Source: Actinomycetota bacterium | Lineage (GTDB): Bacteria > Actinomycetota > Actinomycetes > Nanopelagicales > Nanopelagicaceae | Assembly (NCBI GenBank): GCA_009706135.1 | Contig: WLRX01000047.1 | Coordinates: forward strand, 1 to 6,797 | Direction: 5' to 3' | DNA length: 6,797 bases | In this document: positions 1-6,683 of the stretch, in pieces | Position numbering within the stretch: position 1 is the stretch's first letter | How the letters are laid out: each line of letters begins with the position of its first letter | Made by a program: the position numbers and the translations under genes | The notes under the pieces: generated by a model | Told to the model about the DNA's origin: nothing | What the model saw: only the letters and a program-made list of their open reading frames with translations | The model's database searches: none

Positions 1-128
1 CCTTAAGGATTGCCCAAAAGGAGCGAGTAATTTATTTATCTGAAAAAAATCTTGCACCGATTAACTAGAGCCGGCTGTTCAGATGTCATAAGGGTAGCAC
101 CGAAGCACCGGTCCCTACAAATTCGAAA
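1..128. other. Non-coding region downstream of thrB
   Basis: No credible gene is visible between the thrB stop codon and the window edge. In actinobacteria with this gene order the next gene is normally rho, but no rho-like coding sequence has begun here, so it would have to start to the left of the window or be elsewhere. The region holds an imperfect hairpin (94-118), three copies of the hexamer GCACCG (54-59, 97-102, 105-110), and a run of seven A at 43-49, which reads as a T-run on the minus strand. A 17-codon minus-strand frame at 89-36 is open but has no ribosome binding site. Confidence 0.6.
94..118 (-). terminator. Weak hairpin after thrB, possible terminator
   Basis: On the minus strand, about 10 bases after the thrB stop, GTAG pairs with CTAC and, inside that, ACCG pairs with CGGT. 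The two helices are separated by a small 2x1 internal loop, and the terminal loop has six bases. No T-run follows directly; the nearest one on this strand is about 45 bases further downstream at 49-43. It is therefore not a canonical intrinsic terminator. It could be a Rho-dependent end, a 3' stabilising hairpin, or chance. Confidence 0.25.
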
Positions 129-1058
129 TTAAGCGACGATTCCCGCTCCGGTAGTGCAAATATTCAAGGCTTTGACCTCAAAGGCAGAACCAGCTGCTCG
201 CTGTAATTCAGCGATTTCATTGGCGTCACCATTGTGAAGAGCTAAGACTGTTGGGCCAGATCCTGAAATAAATGCTGCAACACCAGCACCACGTAATTTG
301 TTAACAAGGGCAAAAGATTTTGGCATAGCTTCTTGACGGAACTTTTGATGAATGAAGTCCTCTGTTGCAATGAATAACAAATCTGGTCGGGAAGCAAGGG
401 CATGCACAAGTAATTCGCCGCGAGTTGTATTCGCTGCGGCATCTGCGTGAGAAATGCTCTCTGGAAGAAGTTTGCGAGCCTTCGACGTTGCAACTGCACC
501 TTCTGGAATAAATGCAATCGCACTAATGCGTGGGTCTACGTGAATTTGTACAGCACGCGCGATGTTCTTGCCCCGCTGATCTTCAGTCCAGGCAATAGTC
601 GCGCTACCGAAGAGAGCAGCAGCAACATTATCTGGATGACCTTCCATCTCTGTTGCAAGGTTTAACAAATCTTCATTACGCATTTTGTCTTCACCCGTTA
701 ATACAAGAGATCTCGCCAGCATGAGTCCGCCAACAATTGCACTTGCAGAAGAACCTAAGCCGCGTCCATGTGGAATGACATTCAGTGCTCGAATTGCAAC
801 ACCCTTTGGTTCTCCGCCTAAAAATTTAAATCCTTTATACATTGCCTTAACGAGCAAGTTTTTATCTGTGCGTGGCAAAACATCGGCGCCTTCGCCGGAA
901 ATATCAATATCTAATCCTGGATCATCCAGAATTTGTGCGACATAGCGGTCATACATGCCGAGTGCTAAACCGAGTGAATCAAAACCAGGACCTAGGTTTG
1001 CACTAGTTGCTGGTACTTGAATTTGTATGGTGTTTGCGCGAAAAGTTGGTTTAGCCAT
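129..1058 (-). CDS. thrB: Homoserine kinase ThrB
   Basis: This cytoplasmic GHMP-family kinase phosphorylates homoserine with ATP to give O-phosphohomoserine, the substrate of ThrC. The 309-residue protein is complete and near the usual family length. The N-terminal GHMP signature PATSANLGPGFDSLG spans residues 16-30. The glycine-serine-rich ATP loop PHGRGLGSSASA is at 96-107, EGHPDN is at 139-144, and the C-terminal motif SGSGPT is at 265-270. The start is ATG at 1058-1056, one base after the thrC stop, giving TAAAATG. Only a weak AGG lies 11 bases upstream, so translation is probably coupled to thrC. It is the last gene of the visible operon and ends with TAA. The family motifs and the position beside thrC and hom make the assignment firm. 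Confidence 0.97.
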   Translation of the reverse strand: MAKPTFRANTIQIQVPATSANLGPGFDSLGLALGMYDRYVAQILDDPGLDIDISGEGADVLPRTDKNLLVKAMYKGFKFLGGEPKGVAIRALNVIPHGRGLGSSASAIVGGLMLARSLVLTGEDKMRNEDLLNLATEMEGHPDNVAAALFGSATIAWTEDQRGKNIARAVQIHVDPRISAIAFIPEGAVATSKARKLLPESISHADAAANTTRGELLVHALASRPDLLFIATEDFIHQKFRQEAMPKSFALVNKLRGAGVAAFISGSGPTVLALHNGDANEIAELQRAAGSAFEVKALNICTTGAGIVA

Positions 1059-1059
1059 T

Positions 1060-2142
1060 TTATGAAAGACCTAACGCTTTTGCCGCAGCTTTAACACTTA
1101 CTGGCACGACAACTGGTTTCTTGGCGCCTTCAAGAGCCCAAGGAATATCCTTTAATCCATGTCCGGTTACGGTAATAACGATTGTTTTATTCTTTGGAAG
1201 TTTTCCAGCCTTTTGATACTTAATGAGGCCTGCTAAACCGGCAGCAGATGAAGGCTCTACGAAGATTCCTTCTTTGGAAGCAATCAGGTGATAGGCCGCA
1301 AGAATTTCTCTATCTGTTACCGCATCAATTAATCCGCCAGAAGAATCACGTGCATCAAGTGCTTGTTGCCACGATGCTGGATTACCAATGCGAATAGCCG
1401 TGGCAATCGTATTTGGATTTCTAACGATTTTTCCTTTAACAATTGGTGCGGAACCAGCAGCTTGAAATCCCCACATCGCTGGCAATTGTGAGCACATACG
1501 ATCTGCGCGGTATTCCTTATAGCCCTTCCAATATGCAGTGATATTTCCTGCGTTACCAACAGGTAGAGCGTGAATATCTGGAGCGTCACCTAGTGCATCG
1601 ACTACTTCAAAGGATGCTGTCTTCTGTCCTTCGATTCGGTATGGATTAACTGAGTTAACTAGTGCAACTGGGAAGTTTTCAGATAGCTCGCGCGCAAGTG
1701 TTAAACAATCATCAAAGTTTCCATTTACTTGCAAAATTTGTGAACCATGCGCAACGGCTTGTGCTAATTTTCCCAGTGCAATTTTGCCTTTTGGAATAAG
1801 AACTGCAGGAACCATTCCGGCTTTAACTGCATATGCTGCAGCAGAAGCGGATGTGTTTCCAGTAGATGCGCAAATGACAGCTTTAGATCCATCTTCGGCT
1901 GCTTTAGAAATTGCCATTGTCATTCCGCGATCTTTAAATGATCCTGTCGGATTTAATCCTTCGTACTTAATCCAAACACTATTTTTTAACAACTCAGAAA
2001 GATTGCAGGCATAAATAAGTGGTGTTCCGCCTTCATTAAGAGTGATAACAGGTGTCTGATCTGAAACTGGTAAACGATGGCGATATTCGTGAATTACTCC
2101 ACGCCATTGATGCGCTCCTGGTCTGCGAGAAAAAATTGACAT
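1060..2142 (-). CDS. thrC: Threonine synthase ThrC
   Basis: This is a PLP-dependent enzyme that converts O-phosphohomoserine to threonine and phosphate, the last step of the threonine branch. The protein has 360 residues, typical of the short threonine synthases found in actinobacteria. The PLP lysine is K70 within [10 protein letters not shown] (64-73). The substrate and cofactor loop STGNTSAS is at 93-100, and the glycine-rich phosphate-binding loop GNAGN is at 196-200. TGHGLKD (326-332) is the conserved C-terminal motif. The ATG at 2142-2140 shares its A with the TGA stop of hom (TGATG). Only a weak GGGA lies 11 bases upstream, so re-initiation from hom is the likely mode of translation. 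A general threonine dehydratase or other fold-type II enzyme is unlikely given these motifs and the gene's position between hom and thrB. Confidence 0.97.
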   Translation of the reverse strand: MSIFSRRPGAHQWRGVIHEYRHRLPVSDQTPVITLNEGGTPLIYACNLSELLKNSVWIKYEGLNPTGSFKDRGMTMAISKAAEDGSKAVICASTGNTSASAAAYAVKAGMVPAVLIPKGKIALGKLAQAVAHGSQILQVNGNFDDCLTLARELSENFPVALVNSVNPYRIEGQKTASFEVVDALGDAPDIHALPVGNAGNITAYWKGYKEYRADRMCSQLPAMWGFQAAGSAPIVKGKIVRNPNTIATAIRIGNPASWQQALDARDSSGGLIDAVTDREILAAYHLIASKEGIFVEPSSAAGLAGLIKYQKAGKLPKNKTIVITVTGHGLKDIPWALEGAKKPVVVPVSVKAAAKALGLS

Positions 2143-3443
2143 CAGGATTGAGATCCCAGCACTCGAAGCACACTTTCAACTTTCGAAACAATATCCATTT
2201 TTGACAGTGCCTTAACAGTTGCACTCAAGGCTGCTTCAGTTGCACCGTGGCTCACAACAATAAGTTCAGCATCATTTCCTCGGCCAGATTGTCGAACTGT
2301 TTGAATTGATACGCCTTCTTGTGAAAAGACTTGGGCAATGGCAGCTAAAACACCTGGTTTATCAGCAACATTTAAACGAATAAGAAATTGTGTTTTTGTA
2401 TCACCAATTGGCGCAATCGCTCGGTCGGCATAATCGCTTTCGCGTGGTCCTACTGAATCGCTAACTCGGTGGCGCGCGACTGCAACAACATCTCCCAAAA
2501 TTGCACTCGCAGTTGGAGCACCGCCTGCACCAGGACCATAAAACATTAATTGTCCGGCTGACTTGGCTTCAACGAATACAGCATTAAATGCATTGCGAAC
2601 TGCGGCAAGCGGATGACTACGTGGAATAAGTGTTGGGTGAACACGTACCGAAATTCGATCATCAGATGTGAGCTCTGCAATTGCCAATAATTTAATAACG
2701 TGATTCATTGTTTTAGCCACTGCAACATCATCTGCAGTAATCGTTGAAATACCTTCGCGGTATACATCGTCAACACTTACCCGTGAATGAAATGCAAGAC
2801 CGGCAATAATTGCGGCCTTAGATGCAGCATCTATTCCTTCAACATCTGCAGTTGGATCTGCTTCGGCATAACCAAGGCTTTGTGCTTCTTTGAGAACGTC
2901 GGCGAAAGCGCGACCTTCTTCATCCATTTTTGTGAGAATATAATTTGTTGTTCCATTAACTATTCCCATAACGCGAGTGATTTGATCGCCAACGAGTGAT
3001 TCGCGCATAGGACGAATAATCGGAATTGCACCTGCAACGGCTGCTTCGTAGTAAAGATCAACGCCTTTGTTATCTGCTGCAGTAAAAAGATCAGCGCCAT
3101 GTGTAGCAAGCAGCGCCTTATTGGCTGTAATTACAGATTTAGCATTTTTGATTGCAGCAAGAATTAATTCGCGAGTAGGATCAATTCCACCCATGACTTC
3201 GATAATGATGTCTATCTCTGAATCGTTAATTACTGATTGCGCATCAGTTGTGAAAAGTGTGGGATTAATTCCTTCGCGAGCCGCTTTGATGTCGCGGACA
3301 GCAATTTTCTTTAAAATTAACTTCGCACCGGCTCGAGTGGAAAGTTCTGCATTATTTTTTTCCAGCAGCGCAGCAACTTGGCTACCTACAACGCCGCAGC
3401 CAAGCATGCCAATGTAAATATTTTTATGCGCGCTCATGTACAT
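2142..3443 (-). CDS. hom: Homoserine dehydrogenase with ACT domain
   Basis: The enzyme reduces aspartate semialdehyde to homoserine with NAD(P)H, committing carbon to threonine and methionine. The N-terminal Rossmann motif GCGVVG is at residues 15-20. TANKAL with K109 closes the cofactor domain, and GTTNYIL (164-170) opens the catalytic domain. E194, D205 and K209 in [16 protein letters not shown] have the same spacing as the catalytic acids and lysine of characterised homoserine dehydrogenases. Residues from about 351 to 430 form an ACT domain ([13 protein letters not shown] near its start), which in this family commonly gives allosteric feedback, most often by threonine. It is monofunctional, with no aspartokinase fused. 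The longest frame begins MYMSAHKN; a GAAAGA lies only 2 bases before the first ATG but 8 before the second (3437), so a 431-residue protein starting MSAHKN is at least as likely. Confidence 0.96.
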   Translation of the reverse strand: MYMSAHKNIYIGMLGCGVVGSQVAALLEKNNAELSTRAGAKLILKKIAVRDIKAAREGINPTLFTTDAQSVINDSEIDIIIEVMGGIDPTRELILAAIKNAKSVITANKALLATHGADLFTAADNKGVDLYYEAAVAGAIPIIRPMRESLVGDQITRVMGIVNGTTNYILTKMDEEGRAFADVLKEAQSLGYAEADPTADVEGIDAASKAAIIAGLAFHSRVSVDDVYREGISTITADDVAVAKTMNHVIKLLAIAELTSDDRISVRVHPTLIPRSHPLAAVRNAFNAVFVEAKSAGQLMFYGPGAGGAPTASAILGDVVAVARHRVSDSVGPRESDYADRAIAPIGDTKTQFLIRLNVADKPGVLAAIAQVFSQEGVSIQTVRQSGRGNDAELIVVSHGATEAALSATVKALSKMDIVSKVESVLRVLGSQS

Positions 3444-3445
3444 AT

Positions 3446-3451
3446 TCTTTC
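3446..3451 (-). promoter_or_regulatory. Candidate hom ribosome binding site
   Basis: GAAAGA on the minus strand is the only purine-rich stretch just upstream of hom. It is 2 bases from the ATG at 3443 and 8 bases from the ATG at 3437. Normal spacing therefore favours the internal start at 3437. The match to an anti-Shine-Dalgarno consensus is partial. Confidence 0.4.
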
Positions 3452-3470
3452 ACAGATGAGCAGATGCACG

Positions 3471-4805
3471 TTAAATATCTAGGCGCAGGAGATCTTCAAT
3501 GCTCTCACGACGCAGGATTACCCGAGCTTTTCCATCTTTAATGGCTACAACGGGCGGACGCGAGATGTGGTTGTAATTGGTGGCCATGCTGCGACCGTAT
3601 GCACCTGTTGCTGGCGTAGCAAGTAAATCCCCTGGTGTGACATCTGCGGGAAAATCAATTTCCTTAATAATGATGTCCCCTGTTTCGCAGTGTTTTCCAA
3701 CGATGCGCGTTGTAATCTTTTTTGCACTTGATTCACGATTAGCAAGAACAGCTGTGTATTCGGCGCCGTATAAAGCTGTGCGCAAATTATCGCTCATGCC
3801 GCCATCGACTGAAACATAGTTTCGGGTTGATGCATTTTCTAACGTGACCACTTTAGTTGTACCAACTGTGTAGAGCGTAAACATAGAAGGCCCAACAATG
3901 GCGCGACCTGGTTCAATAGAAATTTTCGGAACACTAATTGAATGCTTCGAGCAAGATTCTTTGACAACTTTTGCCAAAGTACCAAGCACATTACTTGCTT
4001 GAATCTCTGATTCATTCTCTAGATATGCAATTCCATATCCCCCGCCCAGATCAAGTTCTGGTAATTGTTGGTCAAATTCTGAATTAAATTTTGATAGGAG
4101 CTCAACTAATCGATCTGCTGCGATACCAAATGGTTCTGTATCAAAAATTTGTGAACCTATATGTGAATGTAATCCACGTAAATCAAGGCTGGCGTGTTTT
4201 TTAGTTTCGACCATTGCCTGCCATGCCGCGCCACTTGCGATGGAAAAACCAAACTTCACATCTTCATGCGCAGTTGCAATGGACTCGTGAGTATGAGCTT
4301 CGATTCCTGGGGTTAAGCGAAGTAAAACTCTTTGAACTTTTCCTGCAGATTGTGCTGCTGCAGCAACTCGTTCGATTTCAAAAAGTGAATCAATAACTAT
4401 TGCCCCAACACCTGCGGTAACGGCTTGTTCAATTTCTTCGACAGATTTGTTGTTGCCATGTACTTCAATATTTTCAGCCTTAATGCCGCCTTTGAGTGCT
4501 ACTGCTAATTCCCCACCTGTGCAGACATCAATTCCGATACCAAGTTCTGCAATCCAGCGGGCAACTTCTACACAGATAAATGCTTTCGCTGCGTAATAAA
4601 CGCGACCTGCTTGTGGACCAAACGCATTAGAAAGTTCAGAGTTCCAATGCAGCGCACGGGTACGAAAGTCATCTTCGTCTAAGAAAAATGTAGGAGTCAT
4701 AAACTCAGCAGCAAGAGAAGTTGCAGAAATACCTGAGCAGTGAAGCACTCCGTTGTTTATGGATACGTTTTTTGACCAAAGTGTTTGCAAATTCTTGTTC
4801 ATCAC
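3471..4805 (-). CDS. lysA: Diaminopimelate decarboxylase LysA
   Basis: The enzyme decarboxylates meso-diaminopimelate to L-lysine, the final step of the lysine branch, using PLP in an alanine racemase-like barrel. The PLP lysine is K74 in YYAAKAF (70-76). Further family motifs are DVKFGF (182-187), HSHIGSQ (213-219), the phosphate-binding GGGYGI (254-259) and EPGRA (298-302). C373-E374 in GKHCETGD supplies the cysteine and glutamate from the partner subunit, and GAYGRSMATNYN (401-412) includes the PLP-contacting Y403. At up to 444 residues it is full length. The longest frame starts with GTG (4805-4803), overlapping argS by four bases; the next codon is ATG (4802-4800), overlapping the argS stop by one base as TGATG. 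A GGAG lies 8 bases before that ATG and 5 before the GTG, so I prefer the ATG (443 residues). It lies 27-33 bases ahead of hom. Confidence 0.97.
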   Translation of the reverse strand: MMNKNLQTLWSKNVSINNGVLHCSGISATSLAAEFMTPTFFLDEDDFRTRALHWNSELSNAFGPQAGRVYYAAKAFICVEVARWIAELGIGIDVCTGGELAVALKGGIKAENIEVHGNNKSVEEIEQAVTAGVGAIVIDSLFEIERVAAAAQSAGKVQRVLLRLTPGIEAHTHESIATAHEDVKFGFSIASGAAWQAMVETKKHASLDLRGLHSHIGSQIFDTEPFGIAADRLVELLSKFNSEFDQQLPELDLGGGYGIAYLENESEIQASNVLGTLAKVVKESCSKHSISVPKISIEPGRAIVGPSMFTLYTVGTTKVVTLENASTRNYVSVDGGMSDNLRTALYGAEYTAVLANRESSAKKITTRIVGKHCETGDIIIKEIDFPADVTPGDLLATPATGAYGRSMATNYNHISRPPVVAIKDGKARVILRRESIEDLLRLDI

Positions 4806-6490
4806 ATTTTCTCCGGTGCGCTCACGCCAAGTAAATCTAAACCATTTTTAATAACTTGTTTTGTAGCCGCACATAGATTTGCACGGGCACTGTGGATTGA
4901 AGAAATTGATTCATCTCCCAGTGGCAACACTCGGCAATCCGCATAGAAGCCGTGATACACGCCAGCAAGTTCTTCTAAATAGCGGGCGACTCTGTGGGGC
5001 TCTCTCATTTCTGCAGCCCCCGCAACAATTTTTGGAAACTCTGCAAGTGCACCCAGCAATTCATTCTCGCGATCATGAGTGAGTTGAGATGGATCAAAGT
5101 TTTCAAGACCTACTGGAATTTTTAACTCTTCAGCATTTCTAAGAACTGCGGCAATACGAGCATGTGCGTACTGGACGTAATACACAGGATTTTCATTTGT
5201 ATTTCGTTTTAGCACATCAATATCTAAAATCATTGGGGTATCTACTGGGTATCGAATTAATGTGTATCGCGCAGCATCCACACCGACTTTTTCAACAAGT
5301 TCTTCAAGTGTGATAATTGTGCCGGCGCGCTTGGAGAGTTTTACTTCTTCGCCACCTTCCATGATTTTTACTAACTGACCAATTAATACATGAATGTTGT
5401 ATTCAGGATCATCGCCAGCGCACGCTGCAGTAGCTTTCAAGCGACCTACGTACCCGTGATGATCAGCGCCCAACATGTAGATGCAGATATCAAAGCCTCG
5501 ATCGCGCTTGTTTATGTAATACGCAGTATCTGATGCAAAGTAAGTTAAATCGCCATTTGCCTTTGTGAGCACGCGATCTTTGTCATCCCCAAAATCCGTT
5601 GTGCGAAGCCACGTCGCACCTTCATCTTCAAAGACATGACCCTGCTTGCGTAATTTCAACATTGCAATATCTACTGAACCACCATCATGCAGCGAGCGCT
5701 CTGAGAACCACACATCGAAATGTGTTCCGAAATTATCGAGTACTCGCTTTTGATCACCTAGTTGCCATTTATAACCACGTTCGCGAAATTCATTCATGCG
5801 CTCTGGTTCGGGCAAAGCAATTAGTTTTGCATCTTCGGCAACTAATGTTGCTGCAATATCTGAAATATATGCACCTTTGTAACCATCTTCTGGAATTGCA
5901 GTTCCAAGTGCTGAAGCTTCTAGAGATGCACCAAACAAATCCATCTGGTTGCCGCGATCGTTGACATAAAATTCGCGGGCAACTTCGGCGCCAGCTGCAC
6001 TAAGCACGCGACCGAGTGCATCACCGACTGCTGCCCAGCGTGTGTGACCAAGGTGTAATGGCCCAGTGGGATTTGCACTAATGAACTCAAGATTAATGCG
6101 CACACCTTTAAGGCCAGCGCTATGGCCGTATTGTGATTGCGCATTAAGAATTGTGCGAACAAGTTCGGCTTGGCTTGCTCTATTTAACGTAATGTTAAGA
6201 AATCCCGGCCCTGCGATATCTACTTTTGCAATTTCAGGGATTACCGCCAAATTAGATTGCAAAATGGTTGCAACATCTCTTGGATTCTTTCCTGAAGGCT
6301 TTGCTAATTGCAGCGCTATAGAAGTTGCATAATCACCATGATCGCGATTCTTTGGGCGCTCGAGTGCAATTGTGTCTGGAAGTGCGGTACTAATCTCTTT
6401 AGGTAATTCTCCTGATGAAATAGCAGCCAGGATCGCTGTACGAATATGGGCGGAAATCTGCTCTGATAGGGAGATTTCTGCTTTGCTCAT
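4802..6490 (-). CDS. argS: Arginyl-tRNA synthetase ArgS
   Basis: This class I aminoacyl-tRNA synthetase charges tRNA-Arg with arginine using ATP. The 562-residue protein is near the usual bacterial length. The N-terminal tRNA-recognition domain covers roughly residues 5-100 and includes NRDHGDYATS (48-57) and AGPGFLN (93-99). The Rossmann catalytic core has the HIGH signature as HLGH (146-149) inside SANPTGPLHLGH, then GADHHGYV (341-348), and the KMSK-type loop as KLSKRAG (384-390). The C-terminal anticodon-binding DALR domain begins near YVQYAHARI (438-446). It is the first gene of the minus-strand operon, and its TGA stop overlaps the lysA start. The ATG at 6490 has no convincing Shine-Dalgarno, but a TANNNT hexamer sits 7 bases upstream, which suits a leaderless message. 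Confidence 0.97.
   Translation of the reverse strand: MSKAEISLSEQISAHIRTAILAAISSGELPKEISTALPDTIALERPKNRDHGDYATSIALQLAKPSGKNPRDVATILQSNLAVIPEIAKVDIAGPGFLNITLNRASQAELVRTILNAQSQYGHSAGLKGVRINLEFISANPTGPLHLGHTRWAAVGDALGRVLSAAGAEVAREFYVNDRGNQMDLFGASLEASALGTAIPEDGYKGAYISDIAATLVAEDAKLIALPEPERMNEFRERGYKWQLGDQKRVLDNFGTHFDVWFSERSLHDGGSVDIAMLKLRKQGHVFEDEGATWLRTTDFGDDKDRVLTKANGDLTYFASDTAYYINKRDRGFDICIYMLGADHHGYVGRLKATAACAGDDPEYNIHVLIGQLVKIMEGGEEVKLSKRAGTIITLEELVEKVGVDAARYTLIRYPVDTPMILDIDVLKRNTNENPVYYVQYAHARIAAVLRNAEELKIPVGLENFDPSQLTHDRENELLGALAEFPKIVAGAAEMREPHRVARYLEELAGVYHGFYADCRVLPLGDESISSIHSARANLCAATKQVIKNGLDLLGVSAPEKM
4811..4814 (-). promoter_or_regulatory. Shine-Dalgarno of lysA inside argS
   Basis: GGAG on the minus strand lies within the last codons of argS. 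It is 8 bases before the ATG at 4802 and 5 bases before the overlapping GTG at 4805. The 8-base spacing and the better codon favour the ATG. This is the clearest ribosome binding site in the operon. Confidence 0.55.
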
Positions 6491-6497
6491 CTGCCAA

Positions 6498-6503
6498 AGG
6501 CTA
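6498..6503 (-). promoter_or_regulatory. Candidate leaderless promoter -10 of argS operon
   Basis: TAGCCT on the minus strand matches the actinobacterial -10 pattern TANNNT and ends 7 bases before the argS ATG. That spacing would place transcription initiation at or next to the start codon, giving a leaderless mRNA, a common arrangement in actinobacteria. The lack of a Shine-Dalgarno before argS agrees with this. No good -35 is visible 17-18 bases upstream. There is also no room here for an attenuator, leader peptide or T-box ahead of argS. Confidence 0.45.
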
Positions 6504-6576
6504 CCGTTTACGCCTGAGCTCTTGCCTTGTTACCGAATTGTTATTCCAACCTTTGCTCTTTGAGCCTGTACCGGGC

Positions 6577-6605
6577 GTGACCTTTTTGGGCTTTAAAGAT
6601 AGCCT
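6577..6605 (+). promoter_or_regulatory. Candidate promoter of the lipoprotein gene
   Basis: GTGACC (6577-6582, four of six matches to TTGACA) is followed after exactly 17 bases by TAGCCT (6600-6605), a TANNNT -10. Initiation would fall near 6611-6613, giving a leader of about 70 bases. The -10 hexamer is identical to the one proposed for divergent argS. This is inferred from pattern alone; the -35 is imperfect, and other weak combinations in the region were poorer. Confidence 0.4.
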
Positions 6606-6614
6606 CGCACGAGG
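6603..6614. repeat. Inverted repeat overlapping the -10
   Basis: CCTCG-CA-CGAGG is a perfect inverted repeat with a two-base centre. It overlaps the end of the proposed -10 and the initiation site, a typical place for a repressor operator. If transcription starts further upstream, it would instead form an RNA hairpin extending to 6601-6616 with a GCAC loop (six pairs including one G-U). Which of the two applies cannot be told from sequence. Confidence 0.35.
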
Positions 6615-6618
6615 TTCA

Positions 6619-6655
6619 GCCCCCTCAACTGGTTGAAATAGTTTCAGCCAGGGGC
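6619..6655 (+). promoter_or_regulatory. Strong hairpin in the lipoprotein gene leader
   Basis: CTGGTTGAAA (6629-6638) can pair along its full length with TTTCAGCCAG (6642-6651), nine Watson-Crick pairs and one G-U, around a three-base TAG loop. An outer helix GCCC (6619-6622) with GGGC (6652-6655) extends it across a six-base bulge on the 5' side. There is no T-run, so it is not an intrinsic terminator. It may be a regulatory or stabilising leader structure, or at DNA level an inverted repeat bound by a regulator. It matches no riboswitch class that I recognise. Confidence 0.55.
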
Positions 6656-6660
6656 GTTCC

Positions 6661-6674
6661 ACCTTTCGAAAGGT
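6661..6674 (+). promoter_or_regulatory. Perfect 14-base palindrome containing the RBS
   Basis: ACCTTTCGAAAGGT is identical to its own reverse complement. Its right arm holds AAAGG (6669-6673), the likely Shine-Dalgarno, 10 bases before the ATG at 6684. In RNA the arms can form a five-pair stem with a UCGA loop, which would partly hide the ribosome binding site. As DNA, a CG-centred palindrome of this kind could also be an operator. The symmetry is certain; the function is inference. Confidence 0.6.
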
Positions 6675-6683
6675 AATAAATCT

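Noticed and set aside
36..89. A 17-codon minus-strand frame (ATG at 89) downstream of thrB
   Set aside because: No ribosome binding site, no recognisable product, and a length expected by chance. It does not look like a rho N-terminus.
3067..3417. A 116-codon plus-strand frame inside hom
   Set aside because: It is antisense to well-conserved cofactor-domain codons of hom, has no family motif and no credible ribosome binding site; a shadow frame. The same applies to the other frames lying across the five genes.
5599..5964. A 121-codon plus-strand frame inside argS
   Set aside because: It is antisense to the ArgS catalytic core, and its composition is rich in His and Leu, as expected from reading the opposite strand.
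6481..6499. CTTTG...CAAAG inverted repeat enclosing the argS start codon
   Set aside because: Only five base pairs, and half of it would not be in the RNA if the transcript is leaderless.
6551..6565. GCTC-TTT-GAGC inverted repeat and a CTTTGCTC direct repeat with 6481-6488
   Set aside because: Short enough to occur by chance, with no position relative to a promoter that suggests a role.
6619..6655. Intrinsic terminator reading of the strong hairpin
   Set aside because: No T-run follows on either strand, and both flanking genes point away from it, so there is no transcript to end here.
6600..6675. Possible tRNA, because GGTTCAGCC resembles a T-loop and argS is nearby
   Set aside because: No acceptor stem, anticodon arm or D arm can be folded around it; the pairing present is that of independent hairpins.
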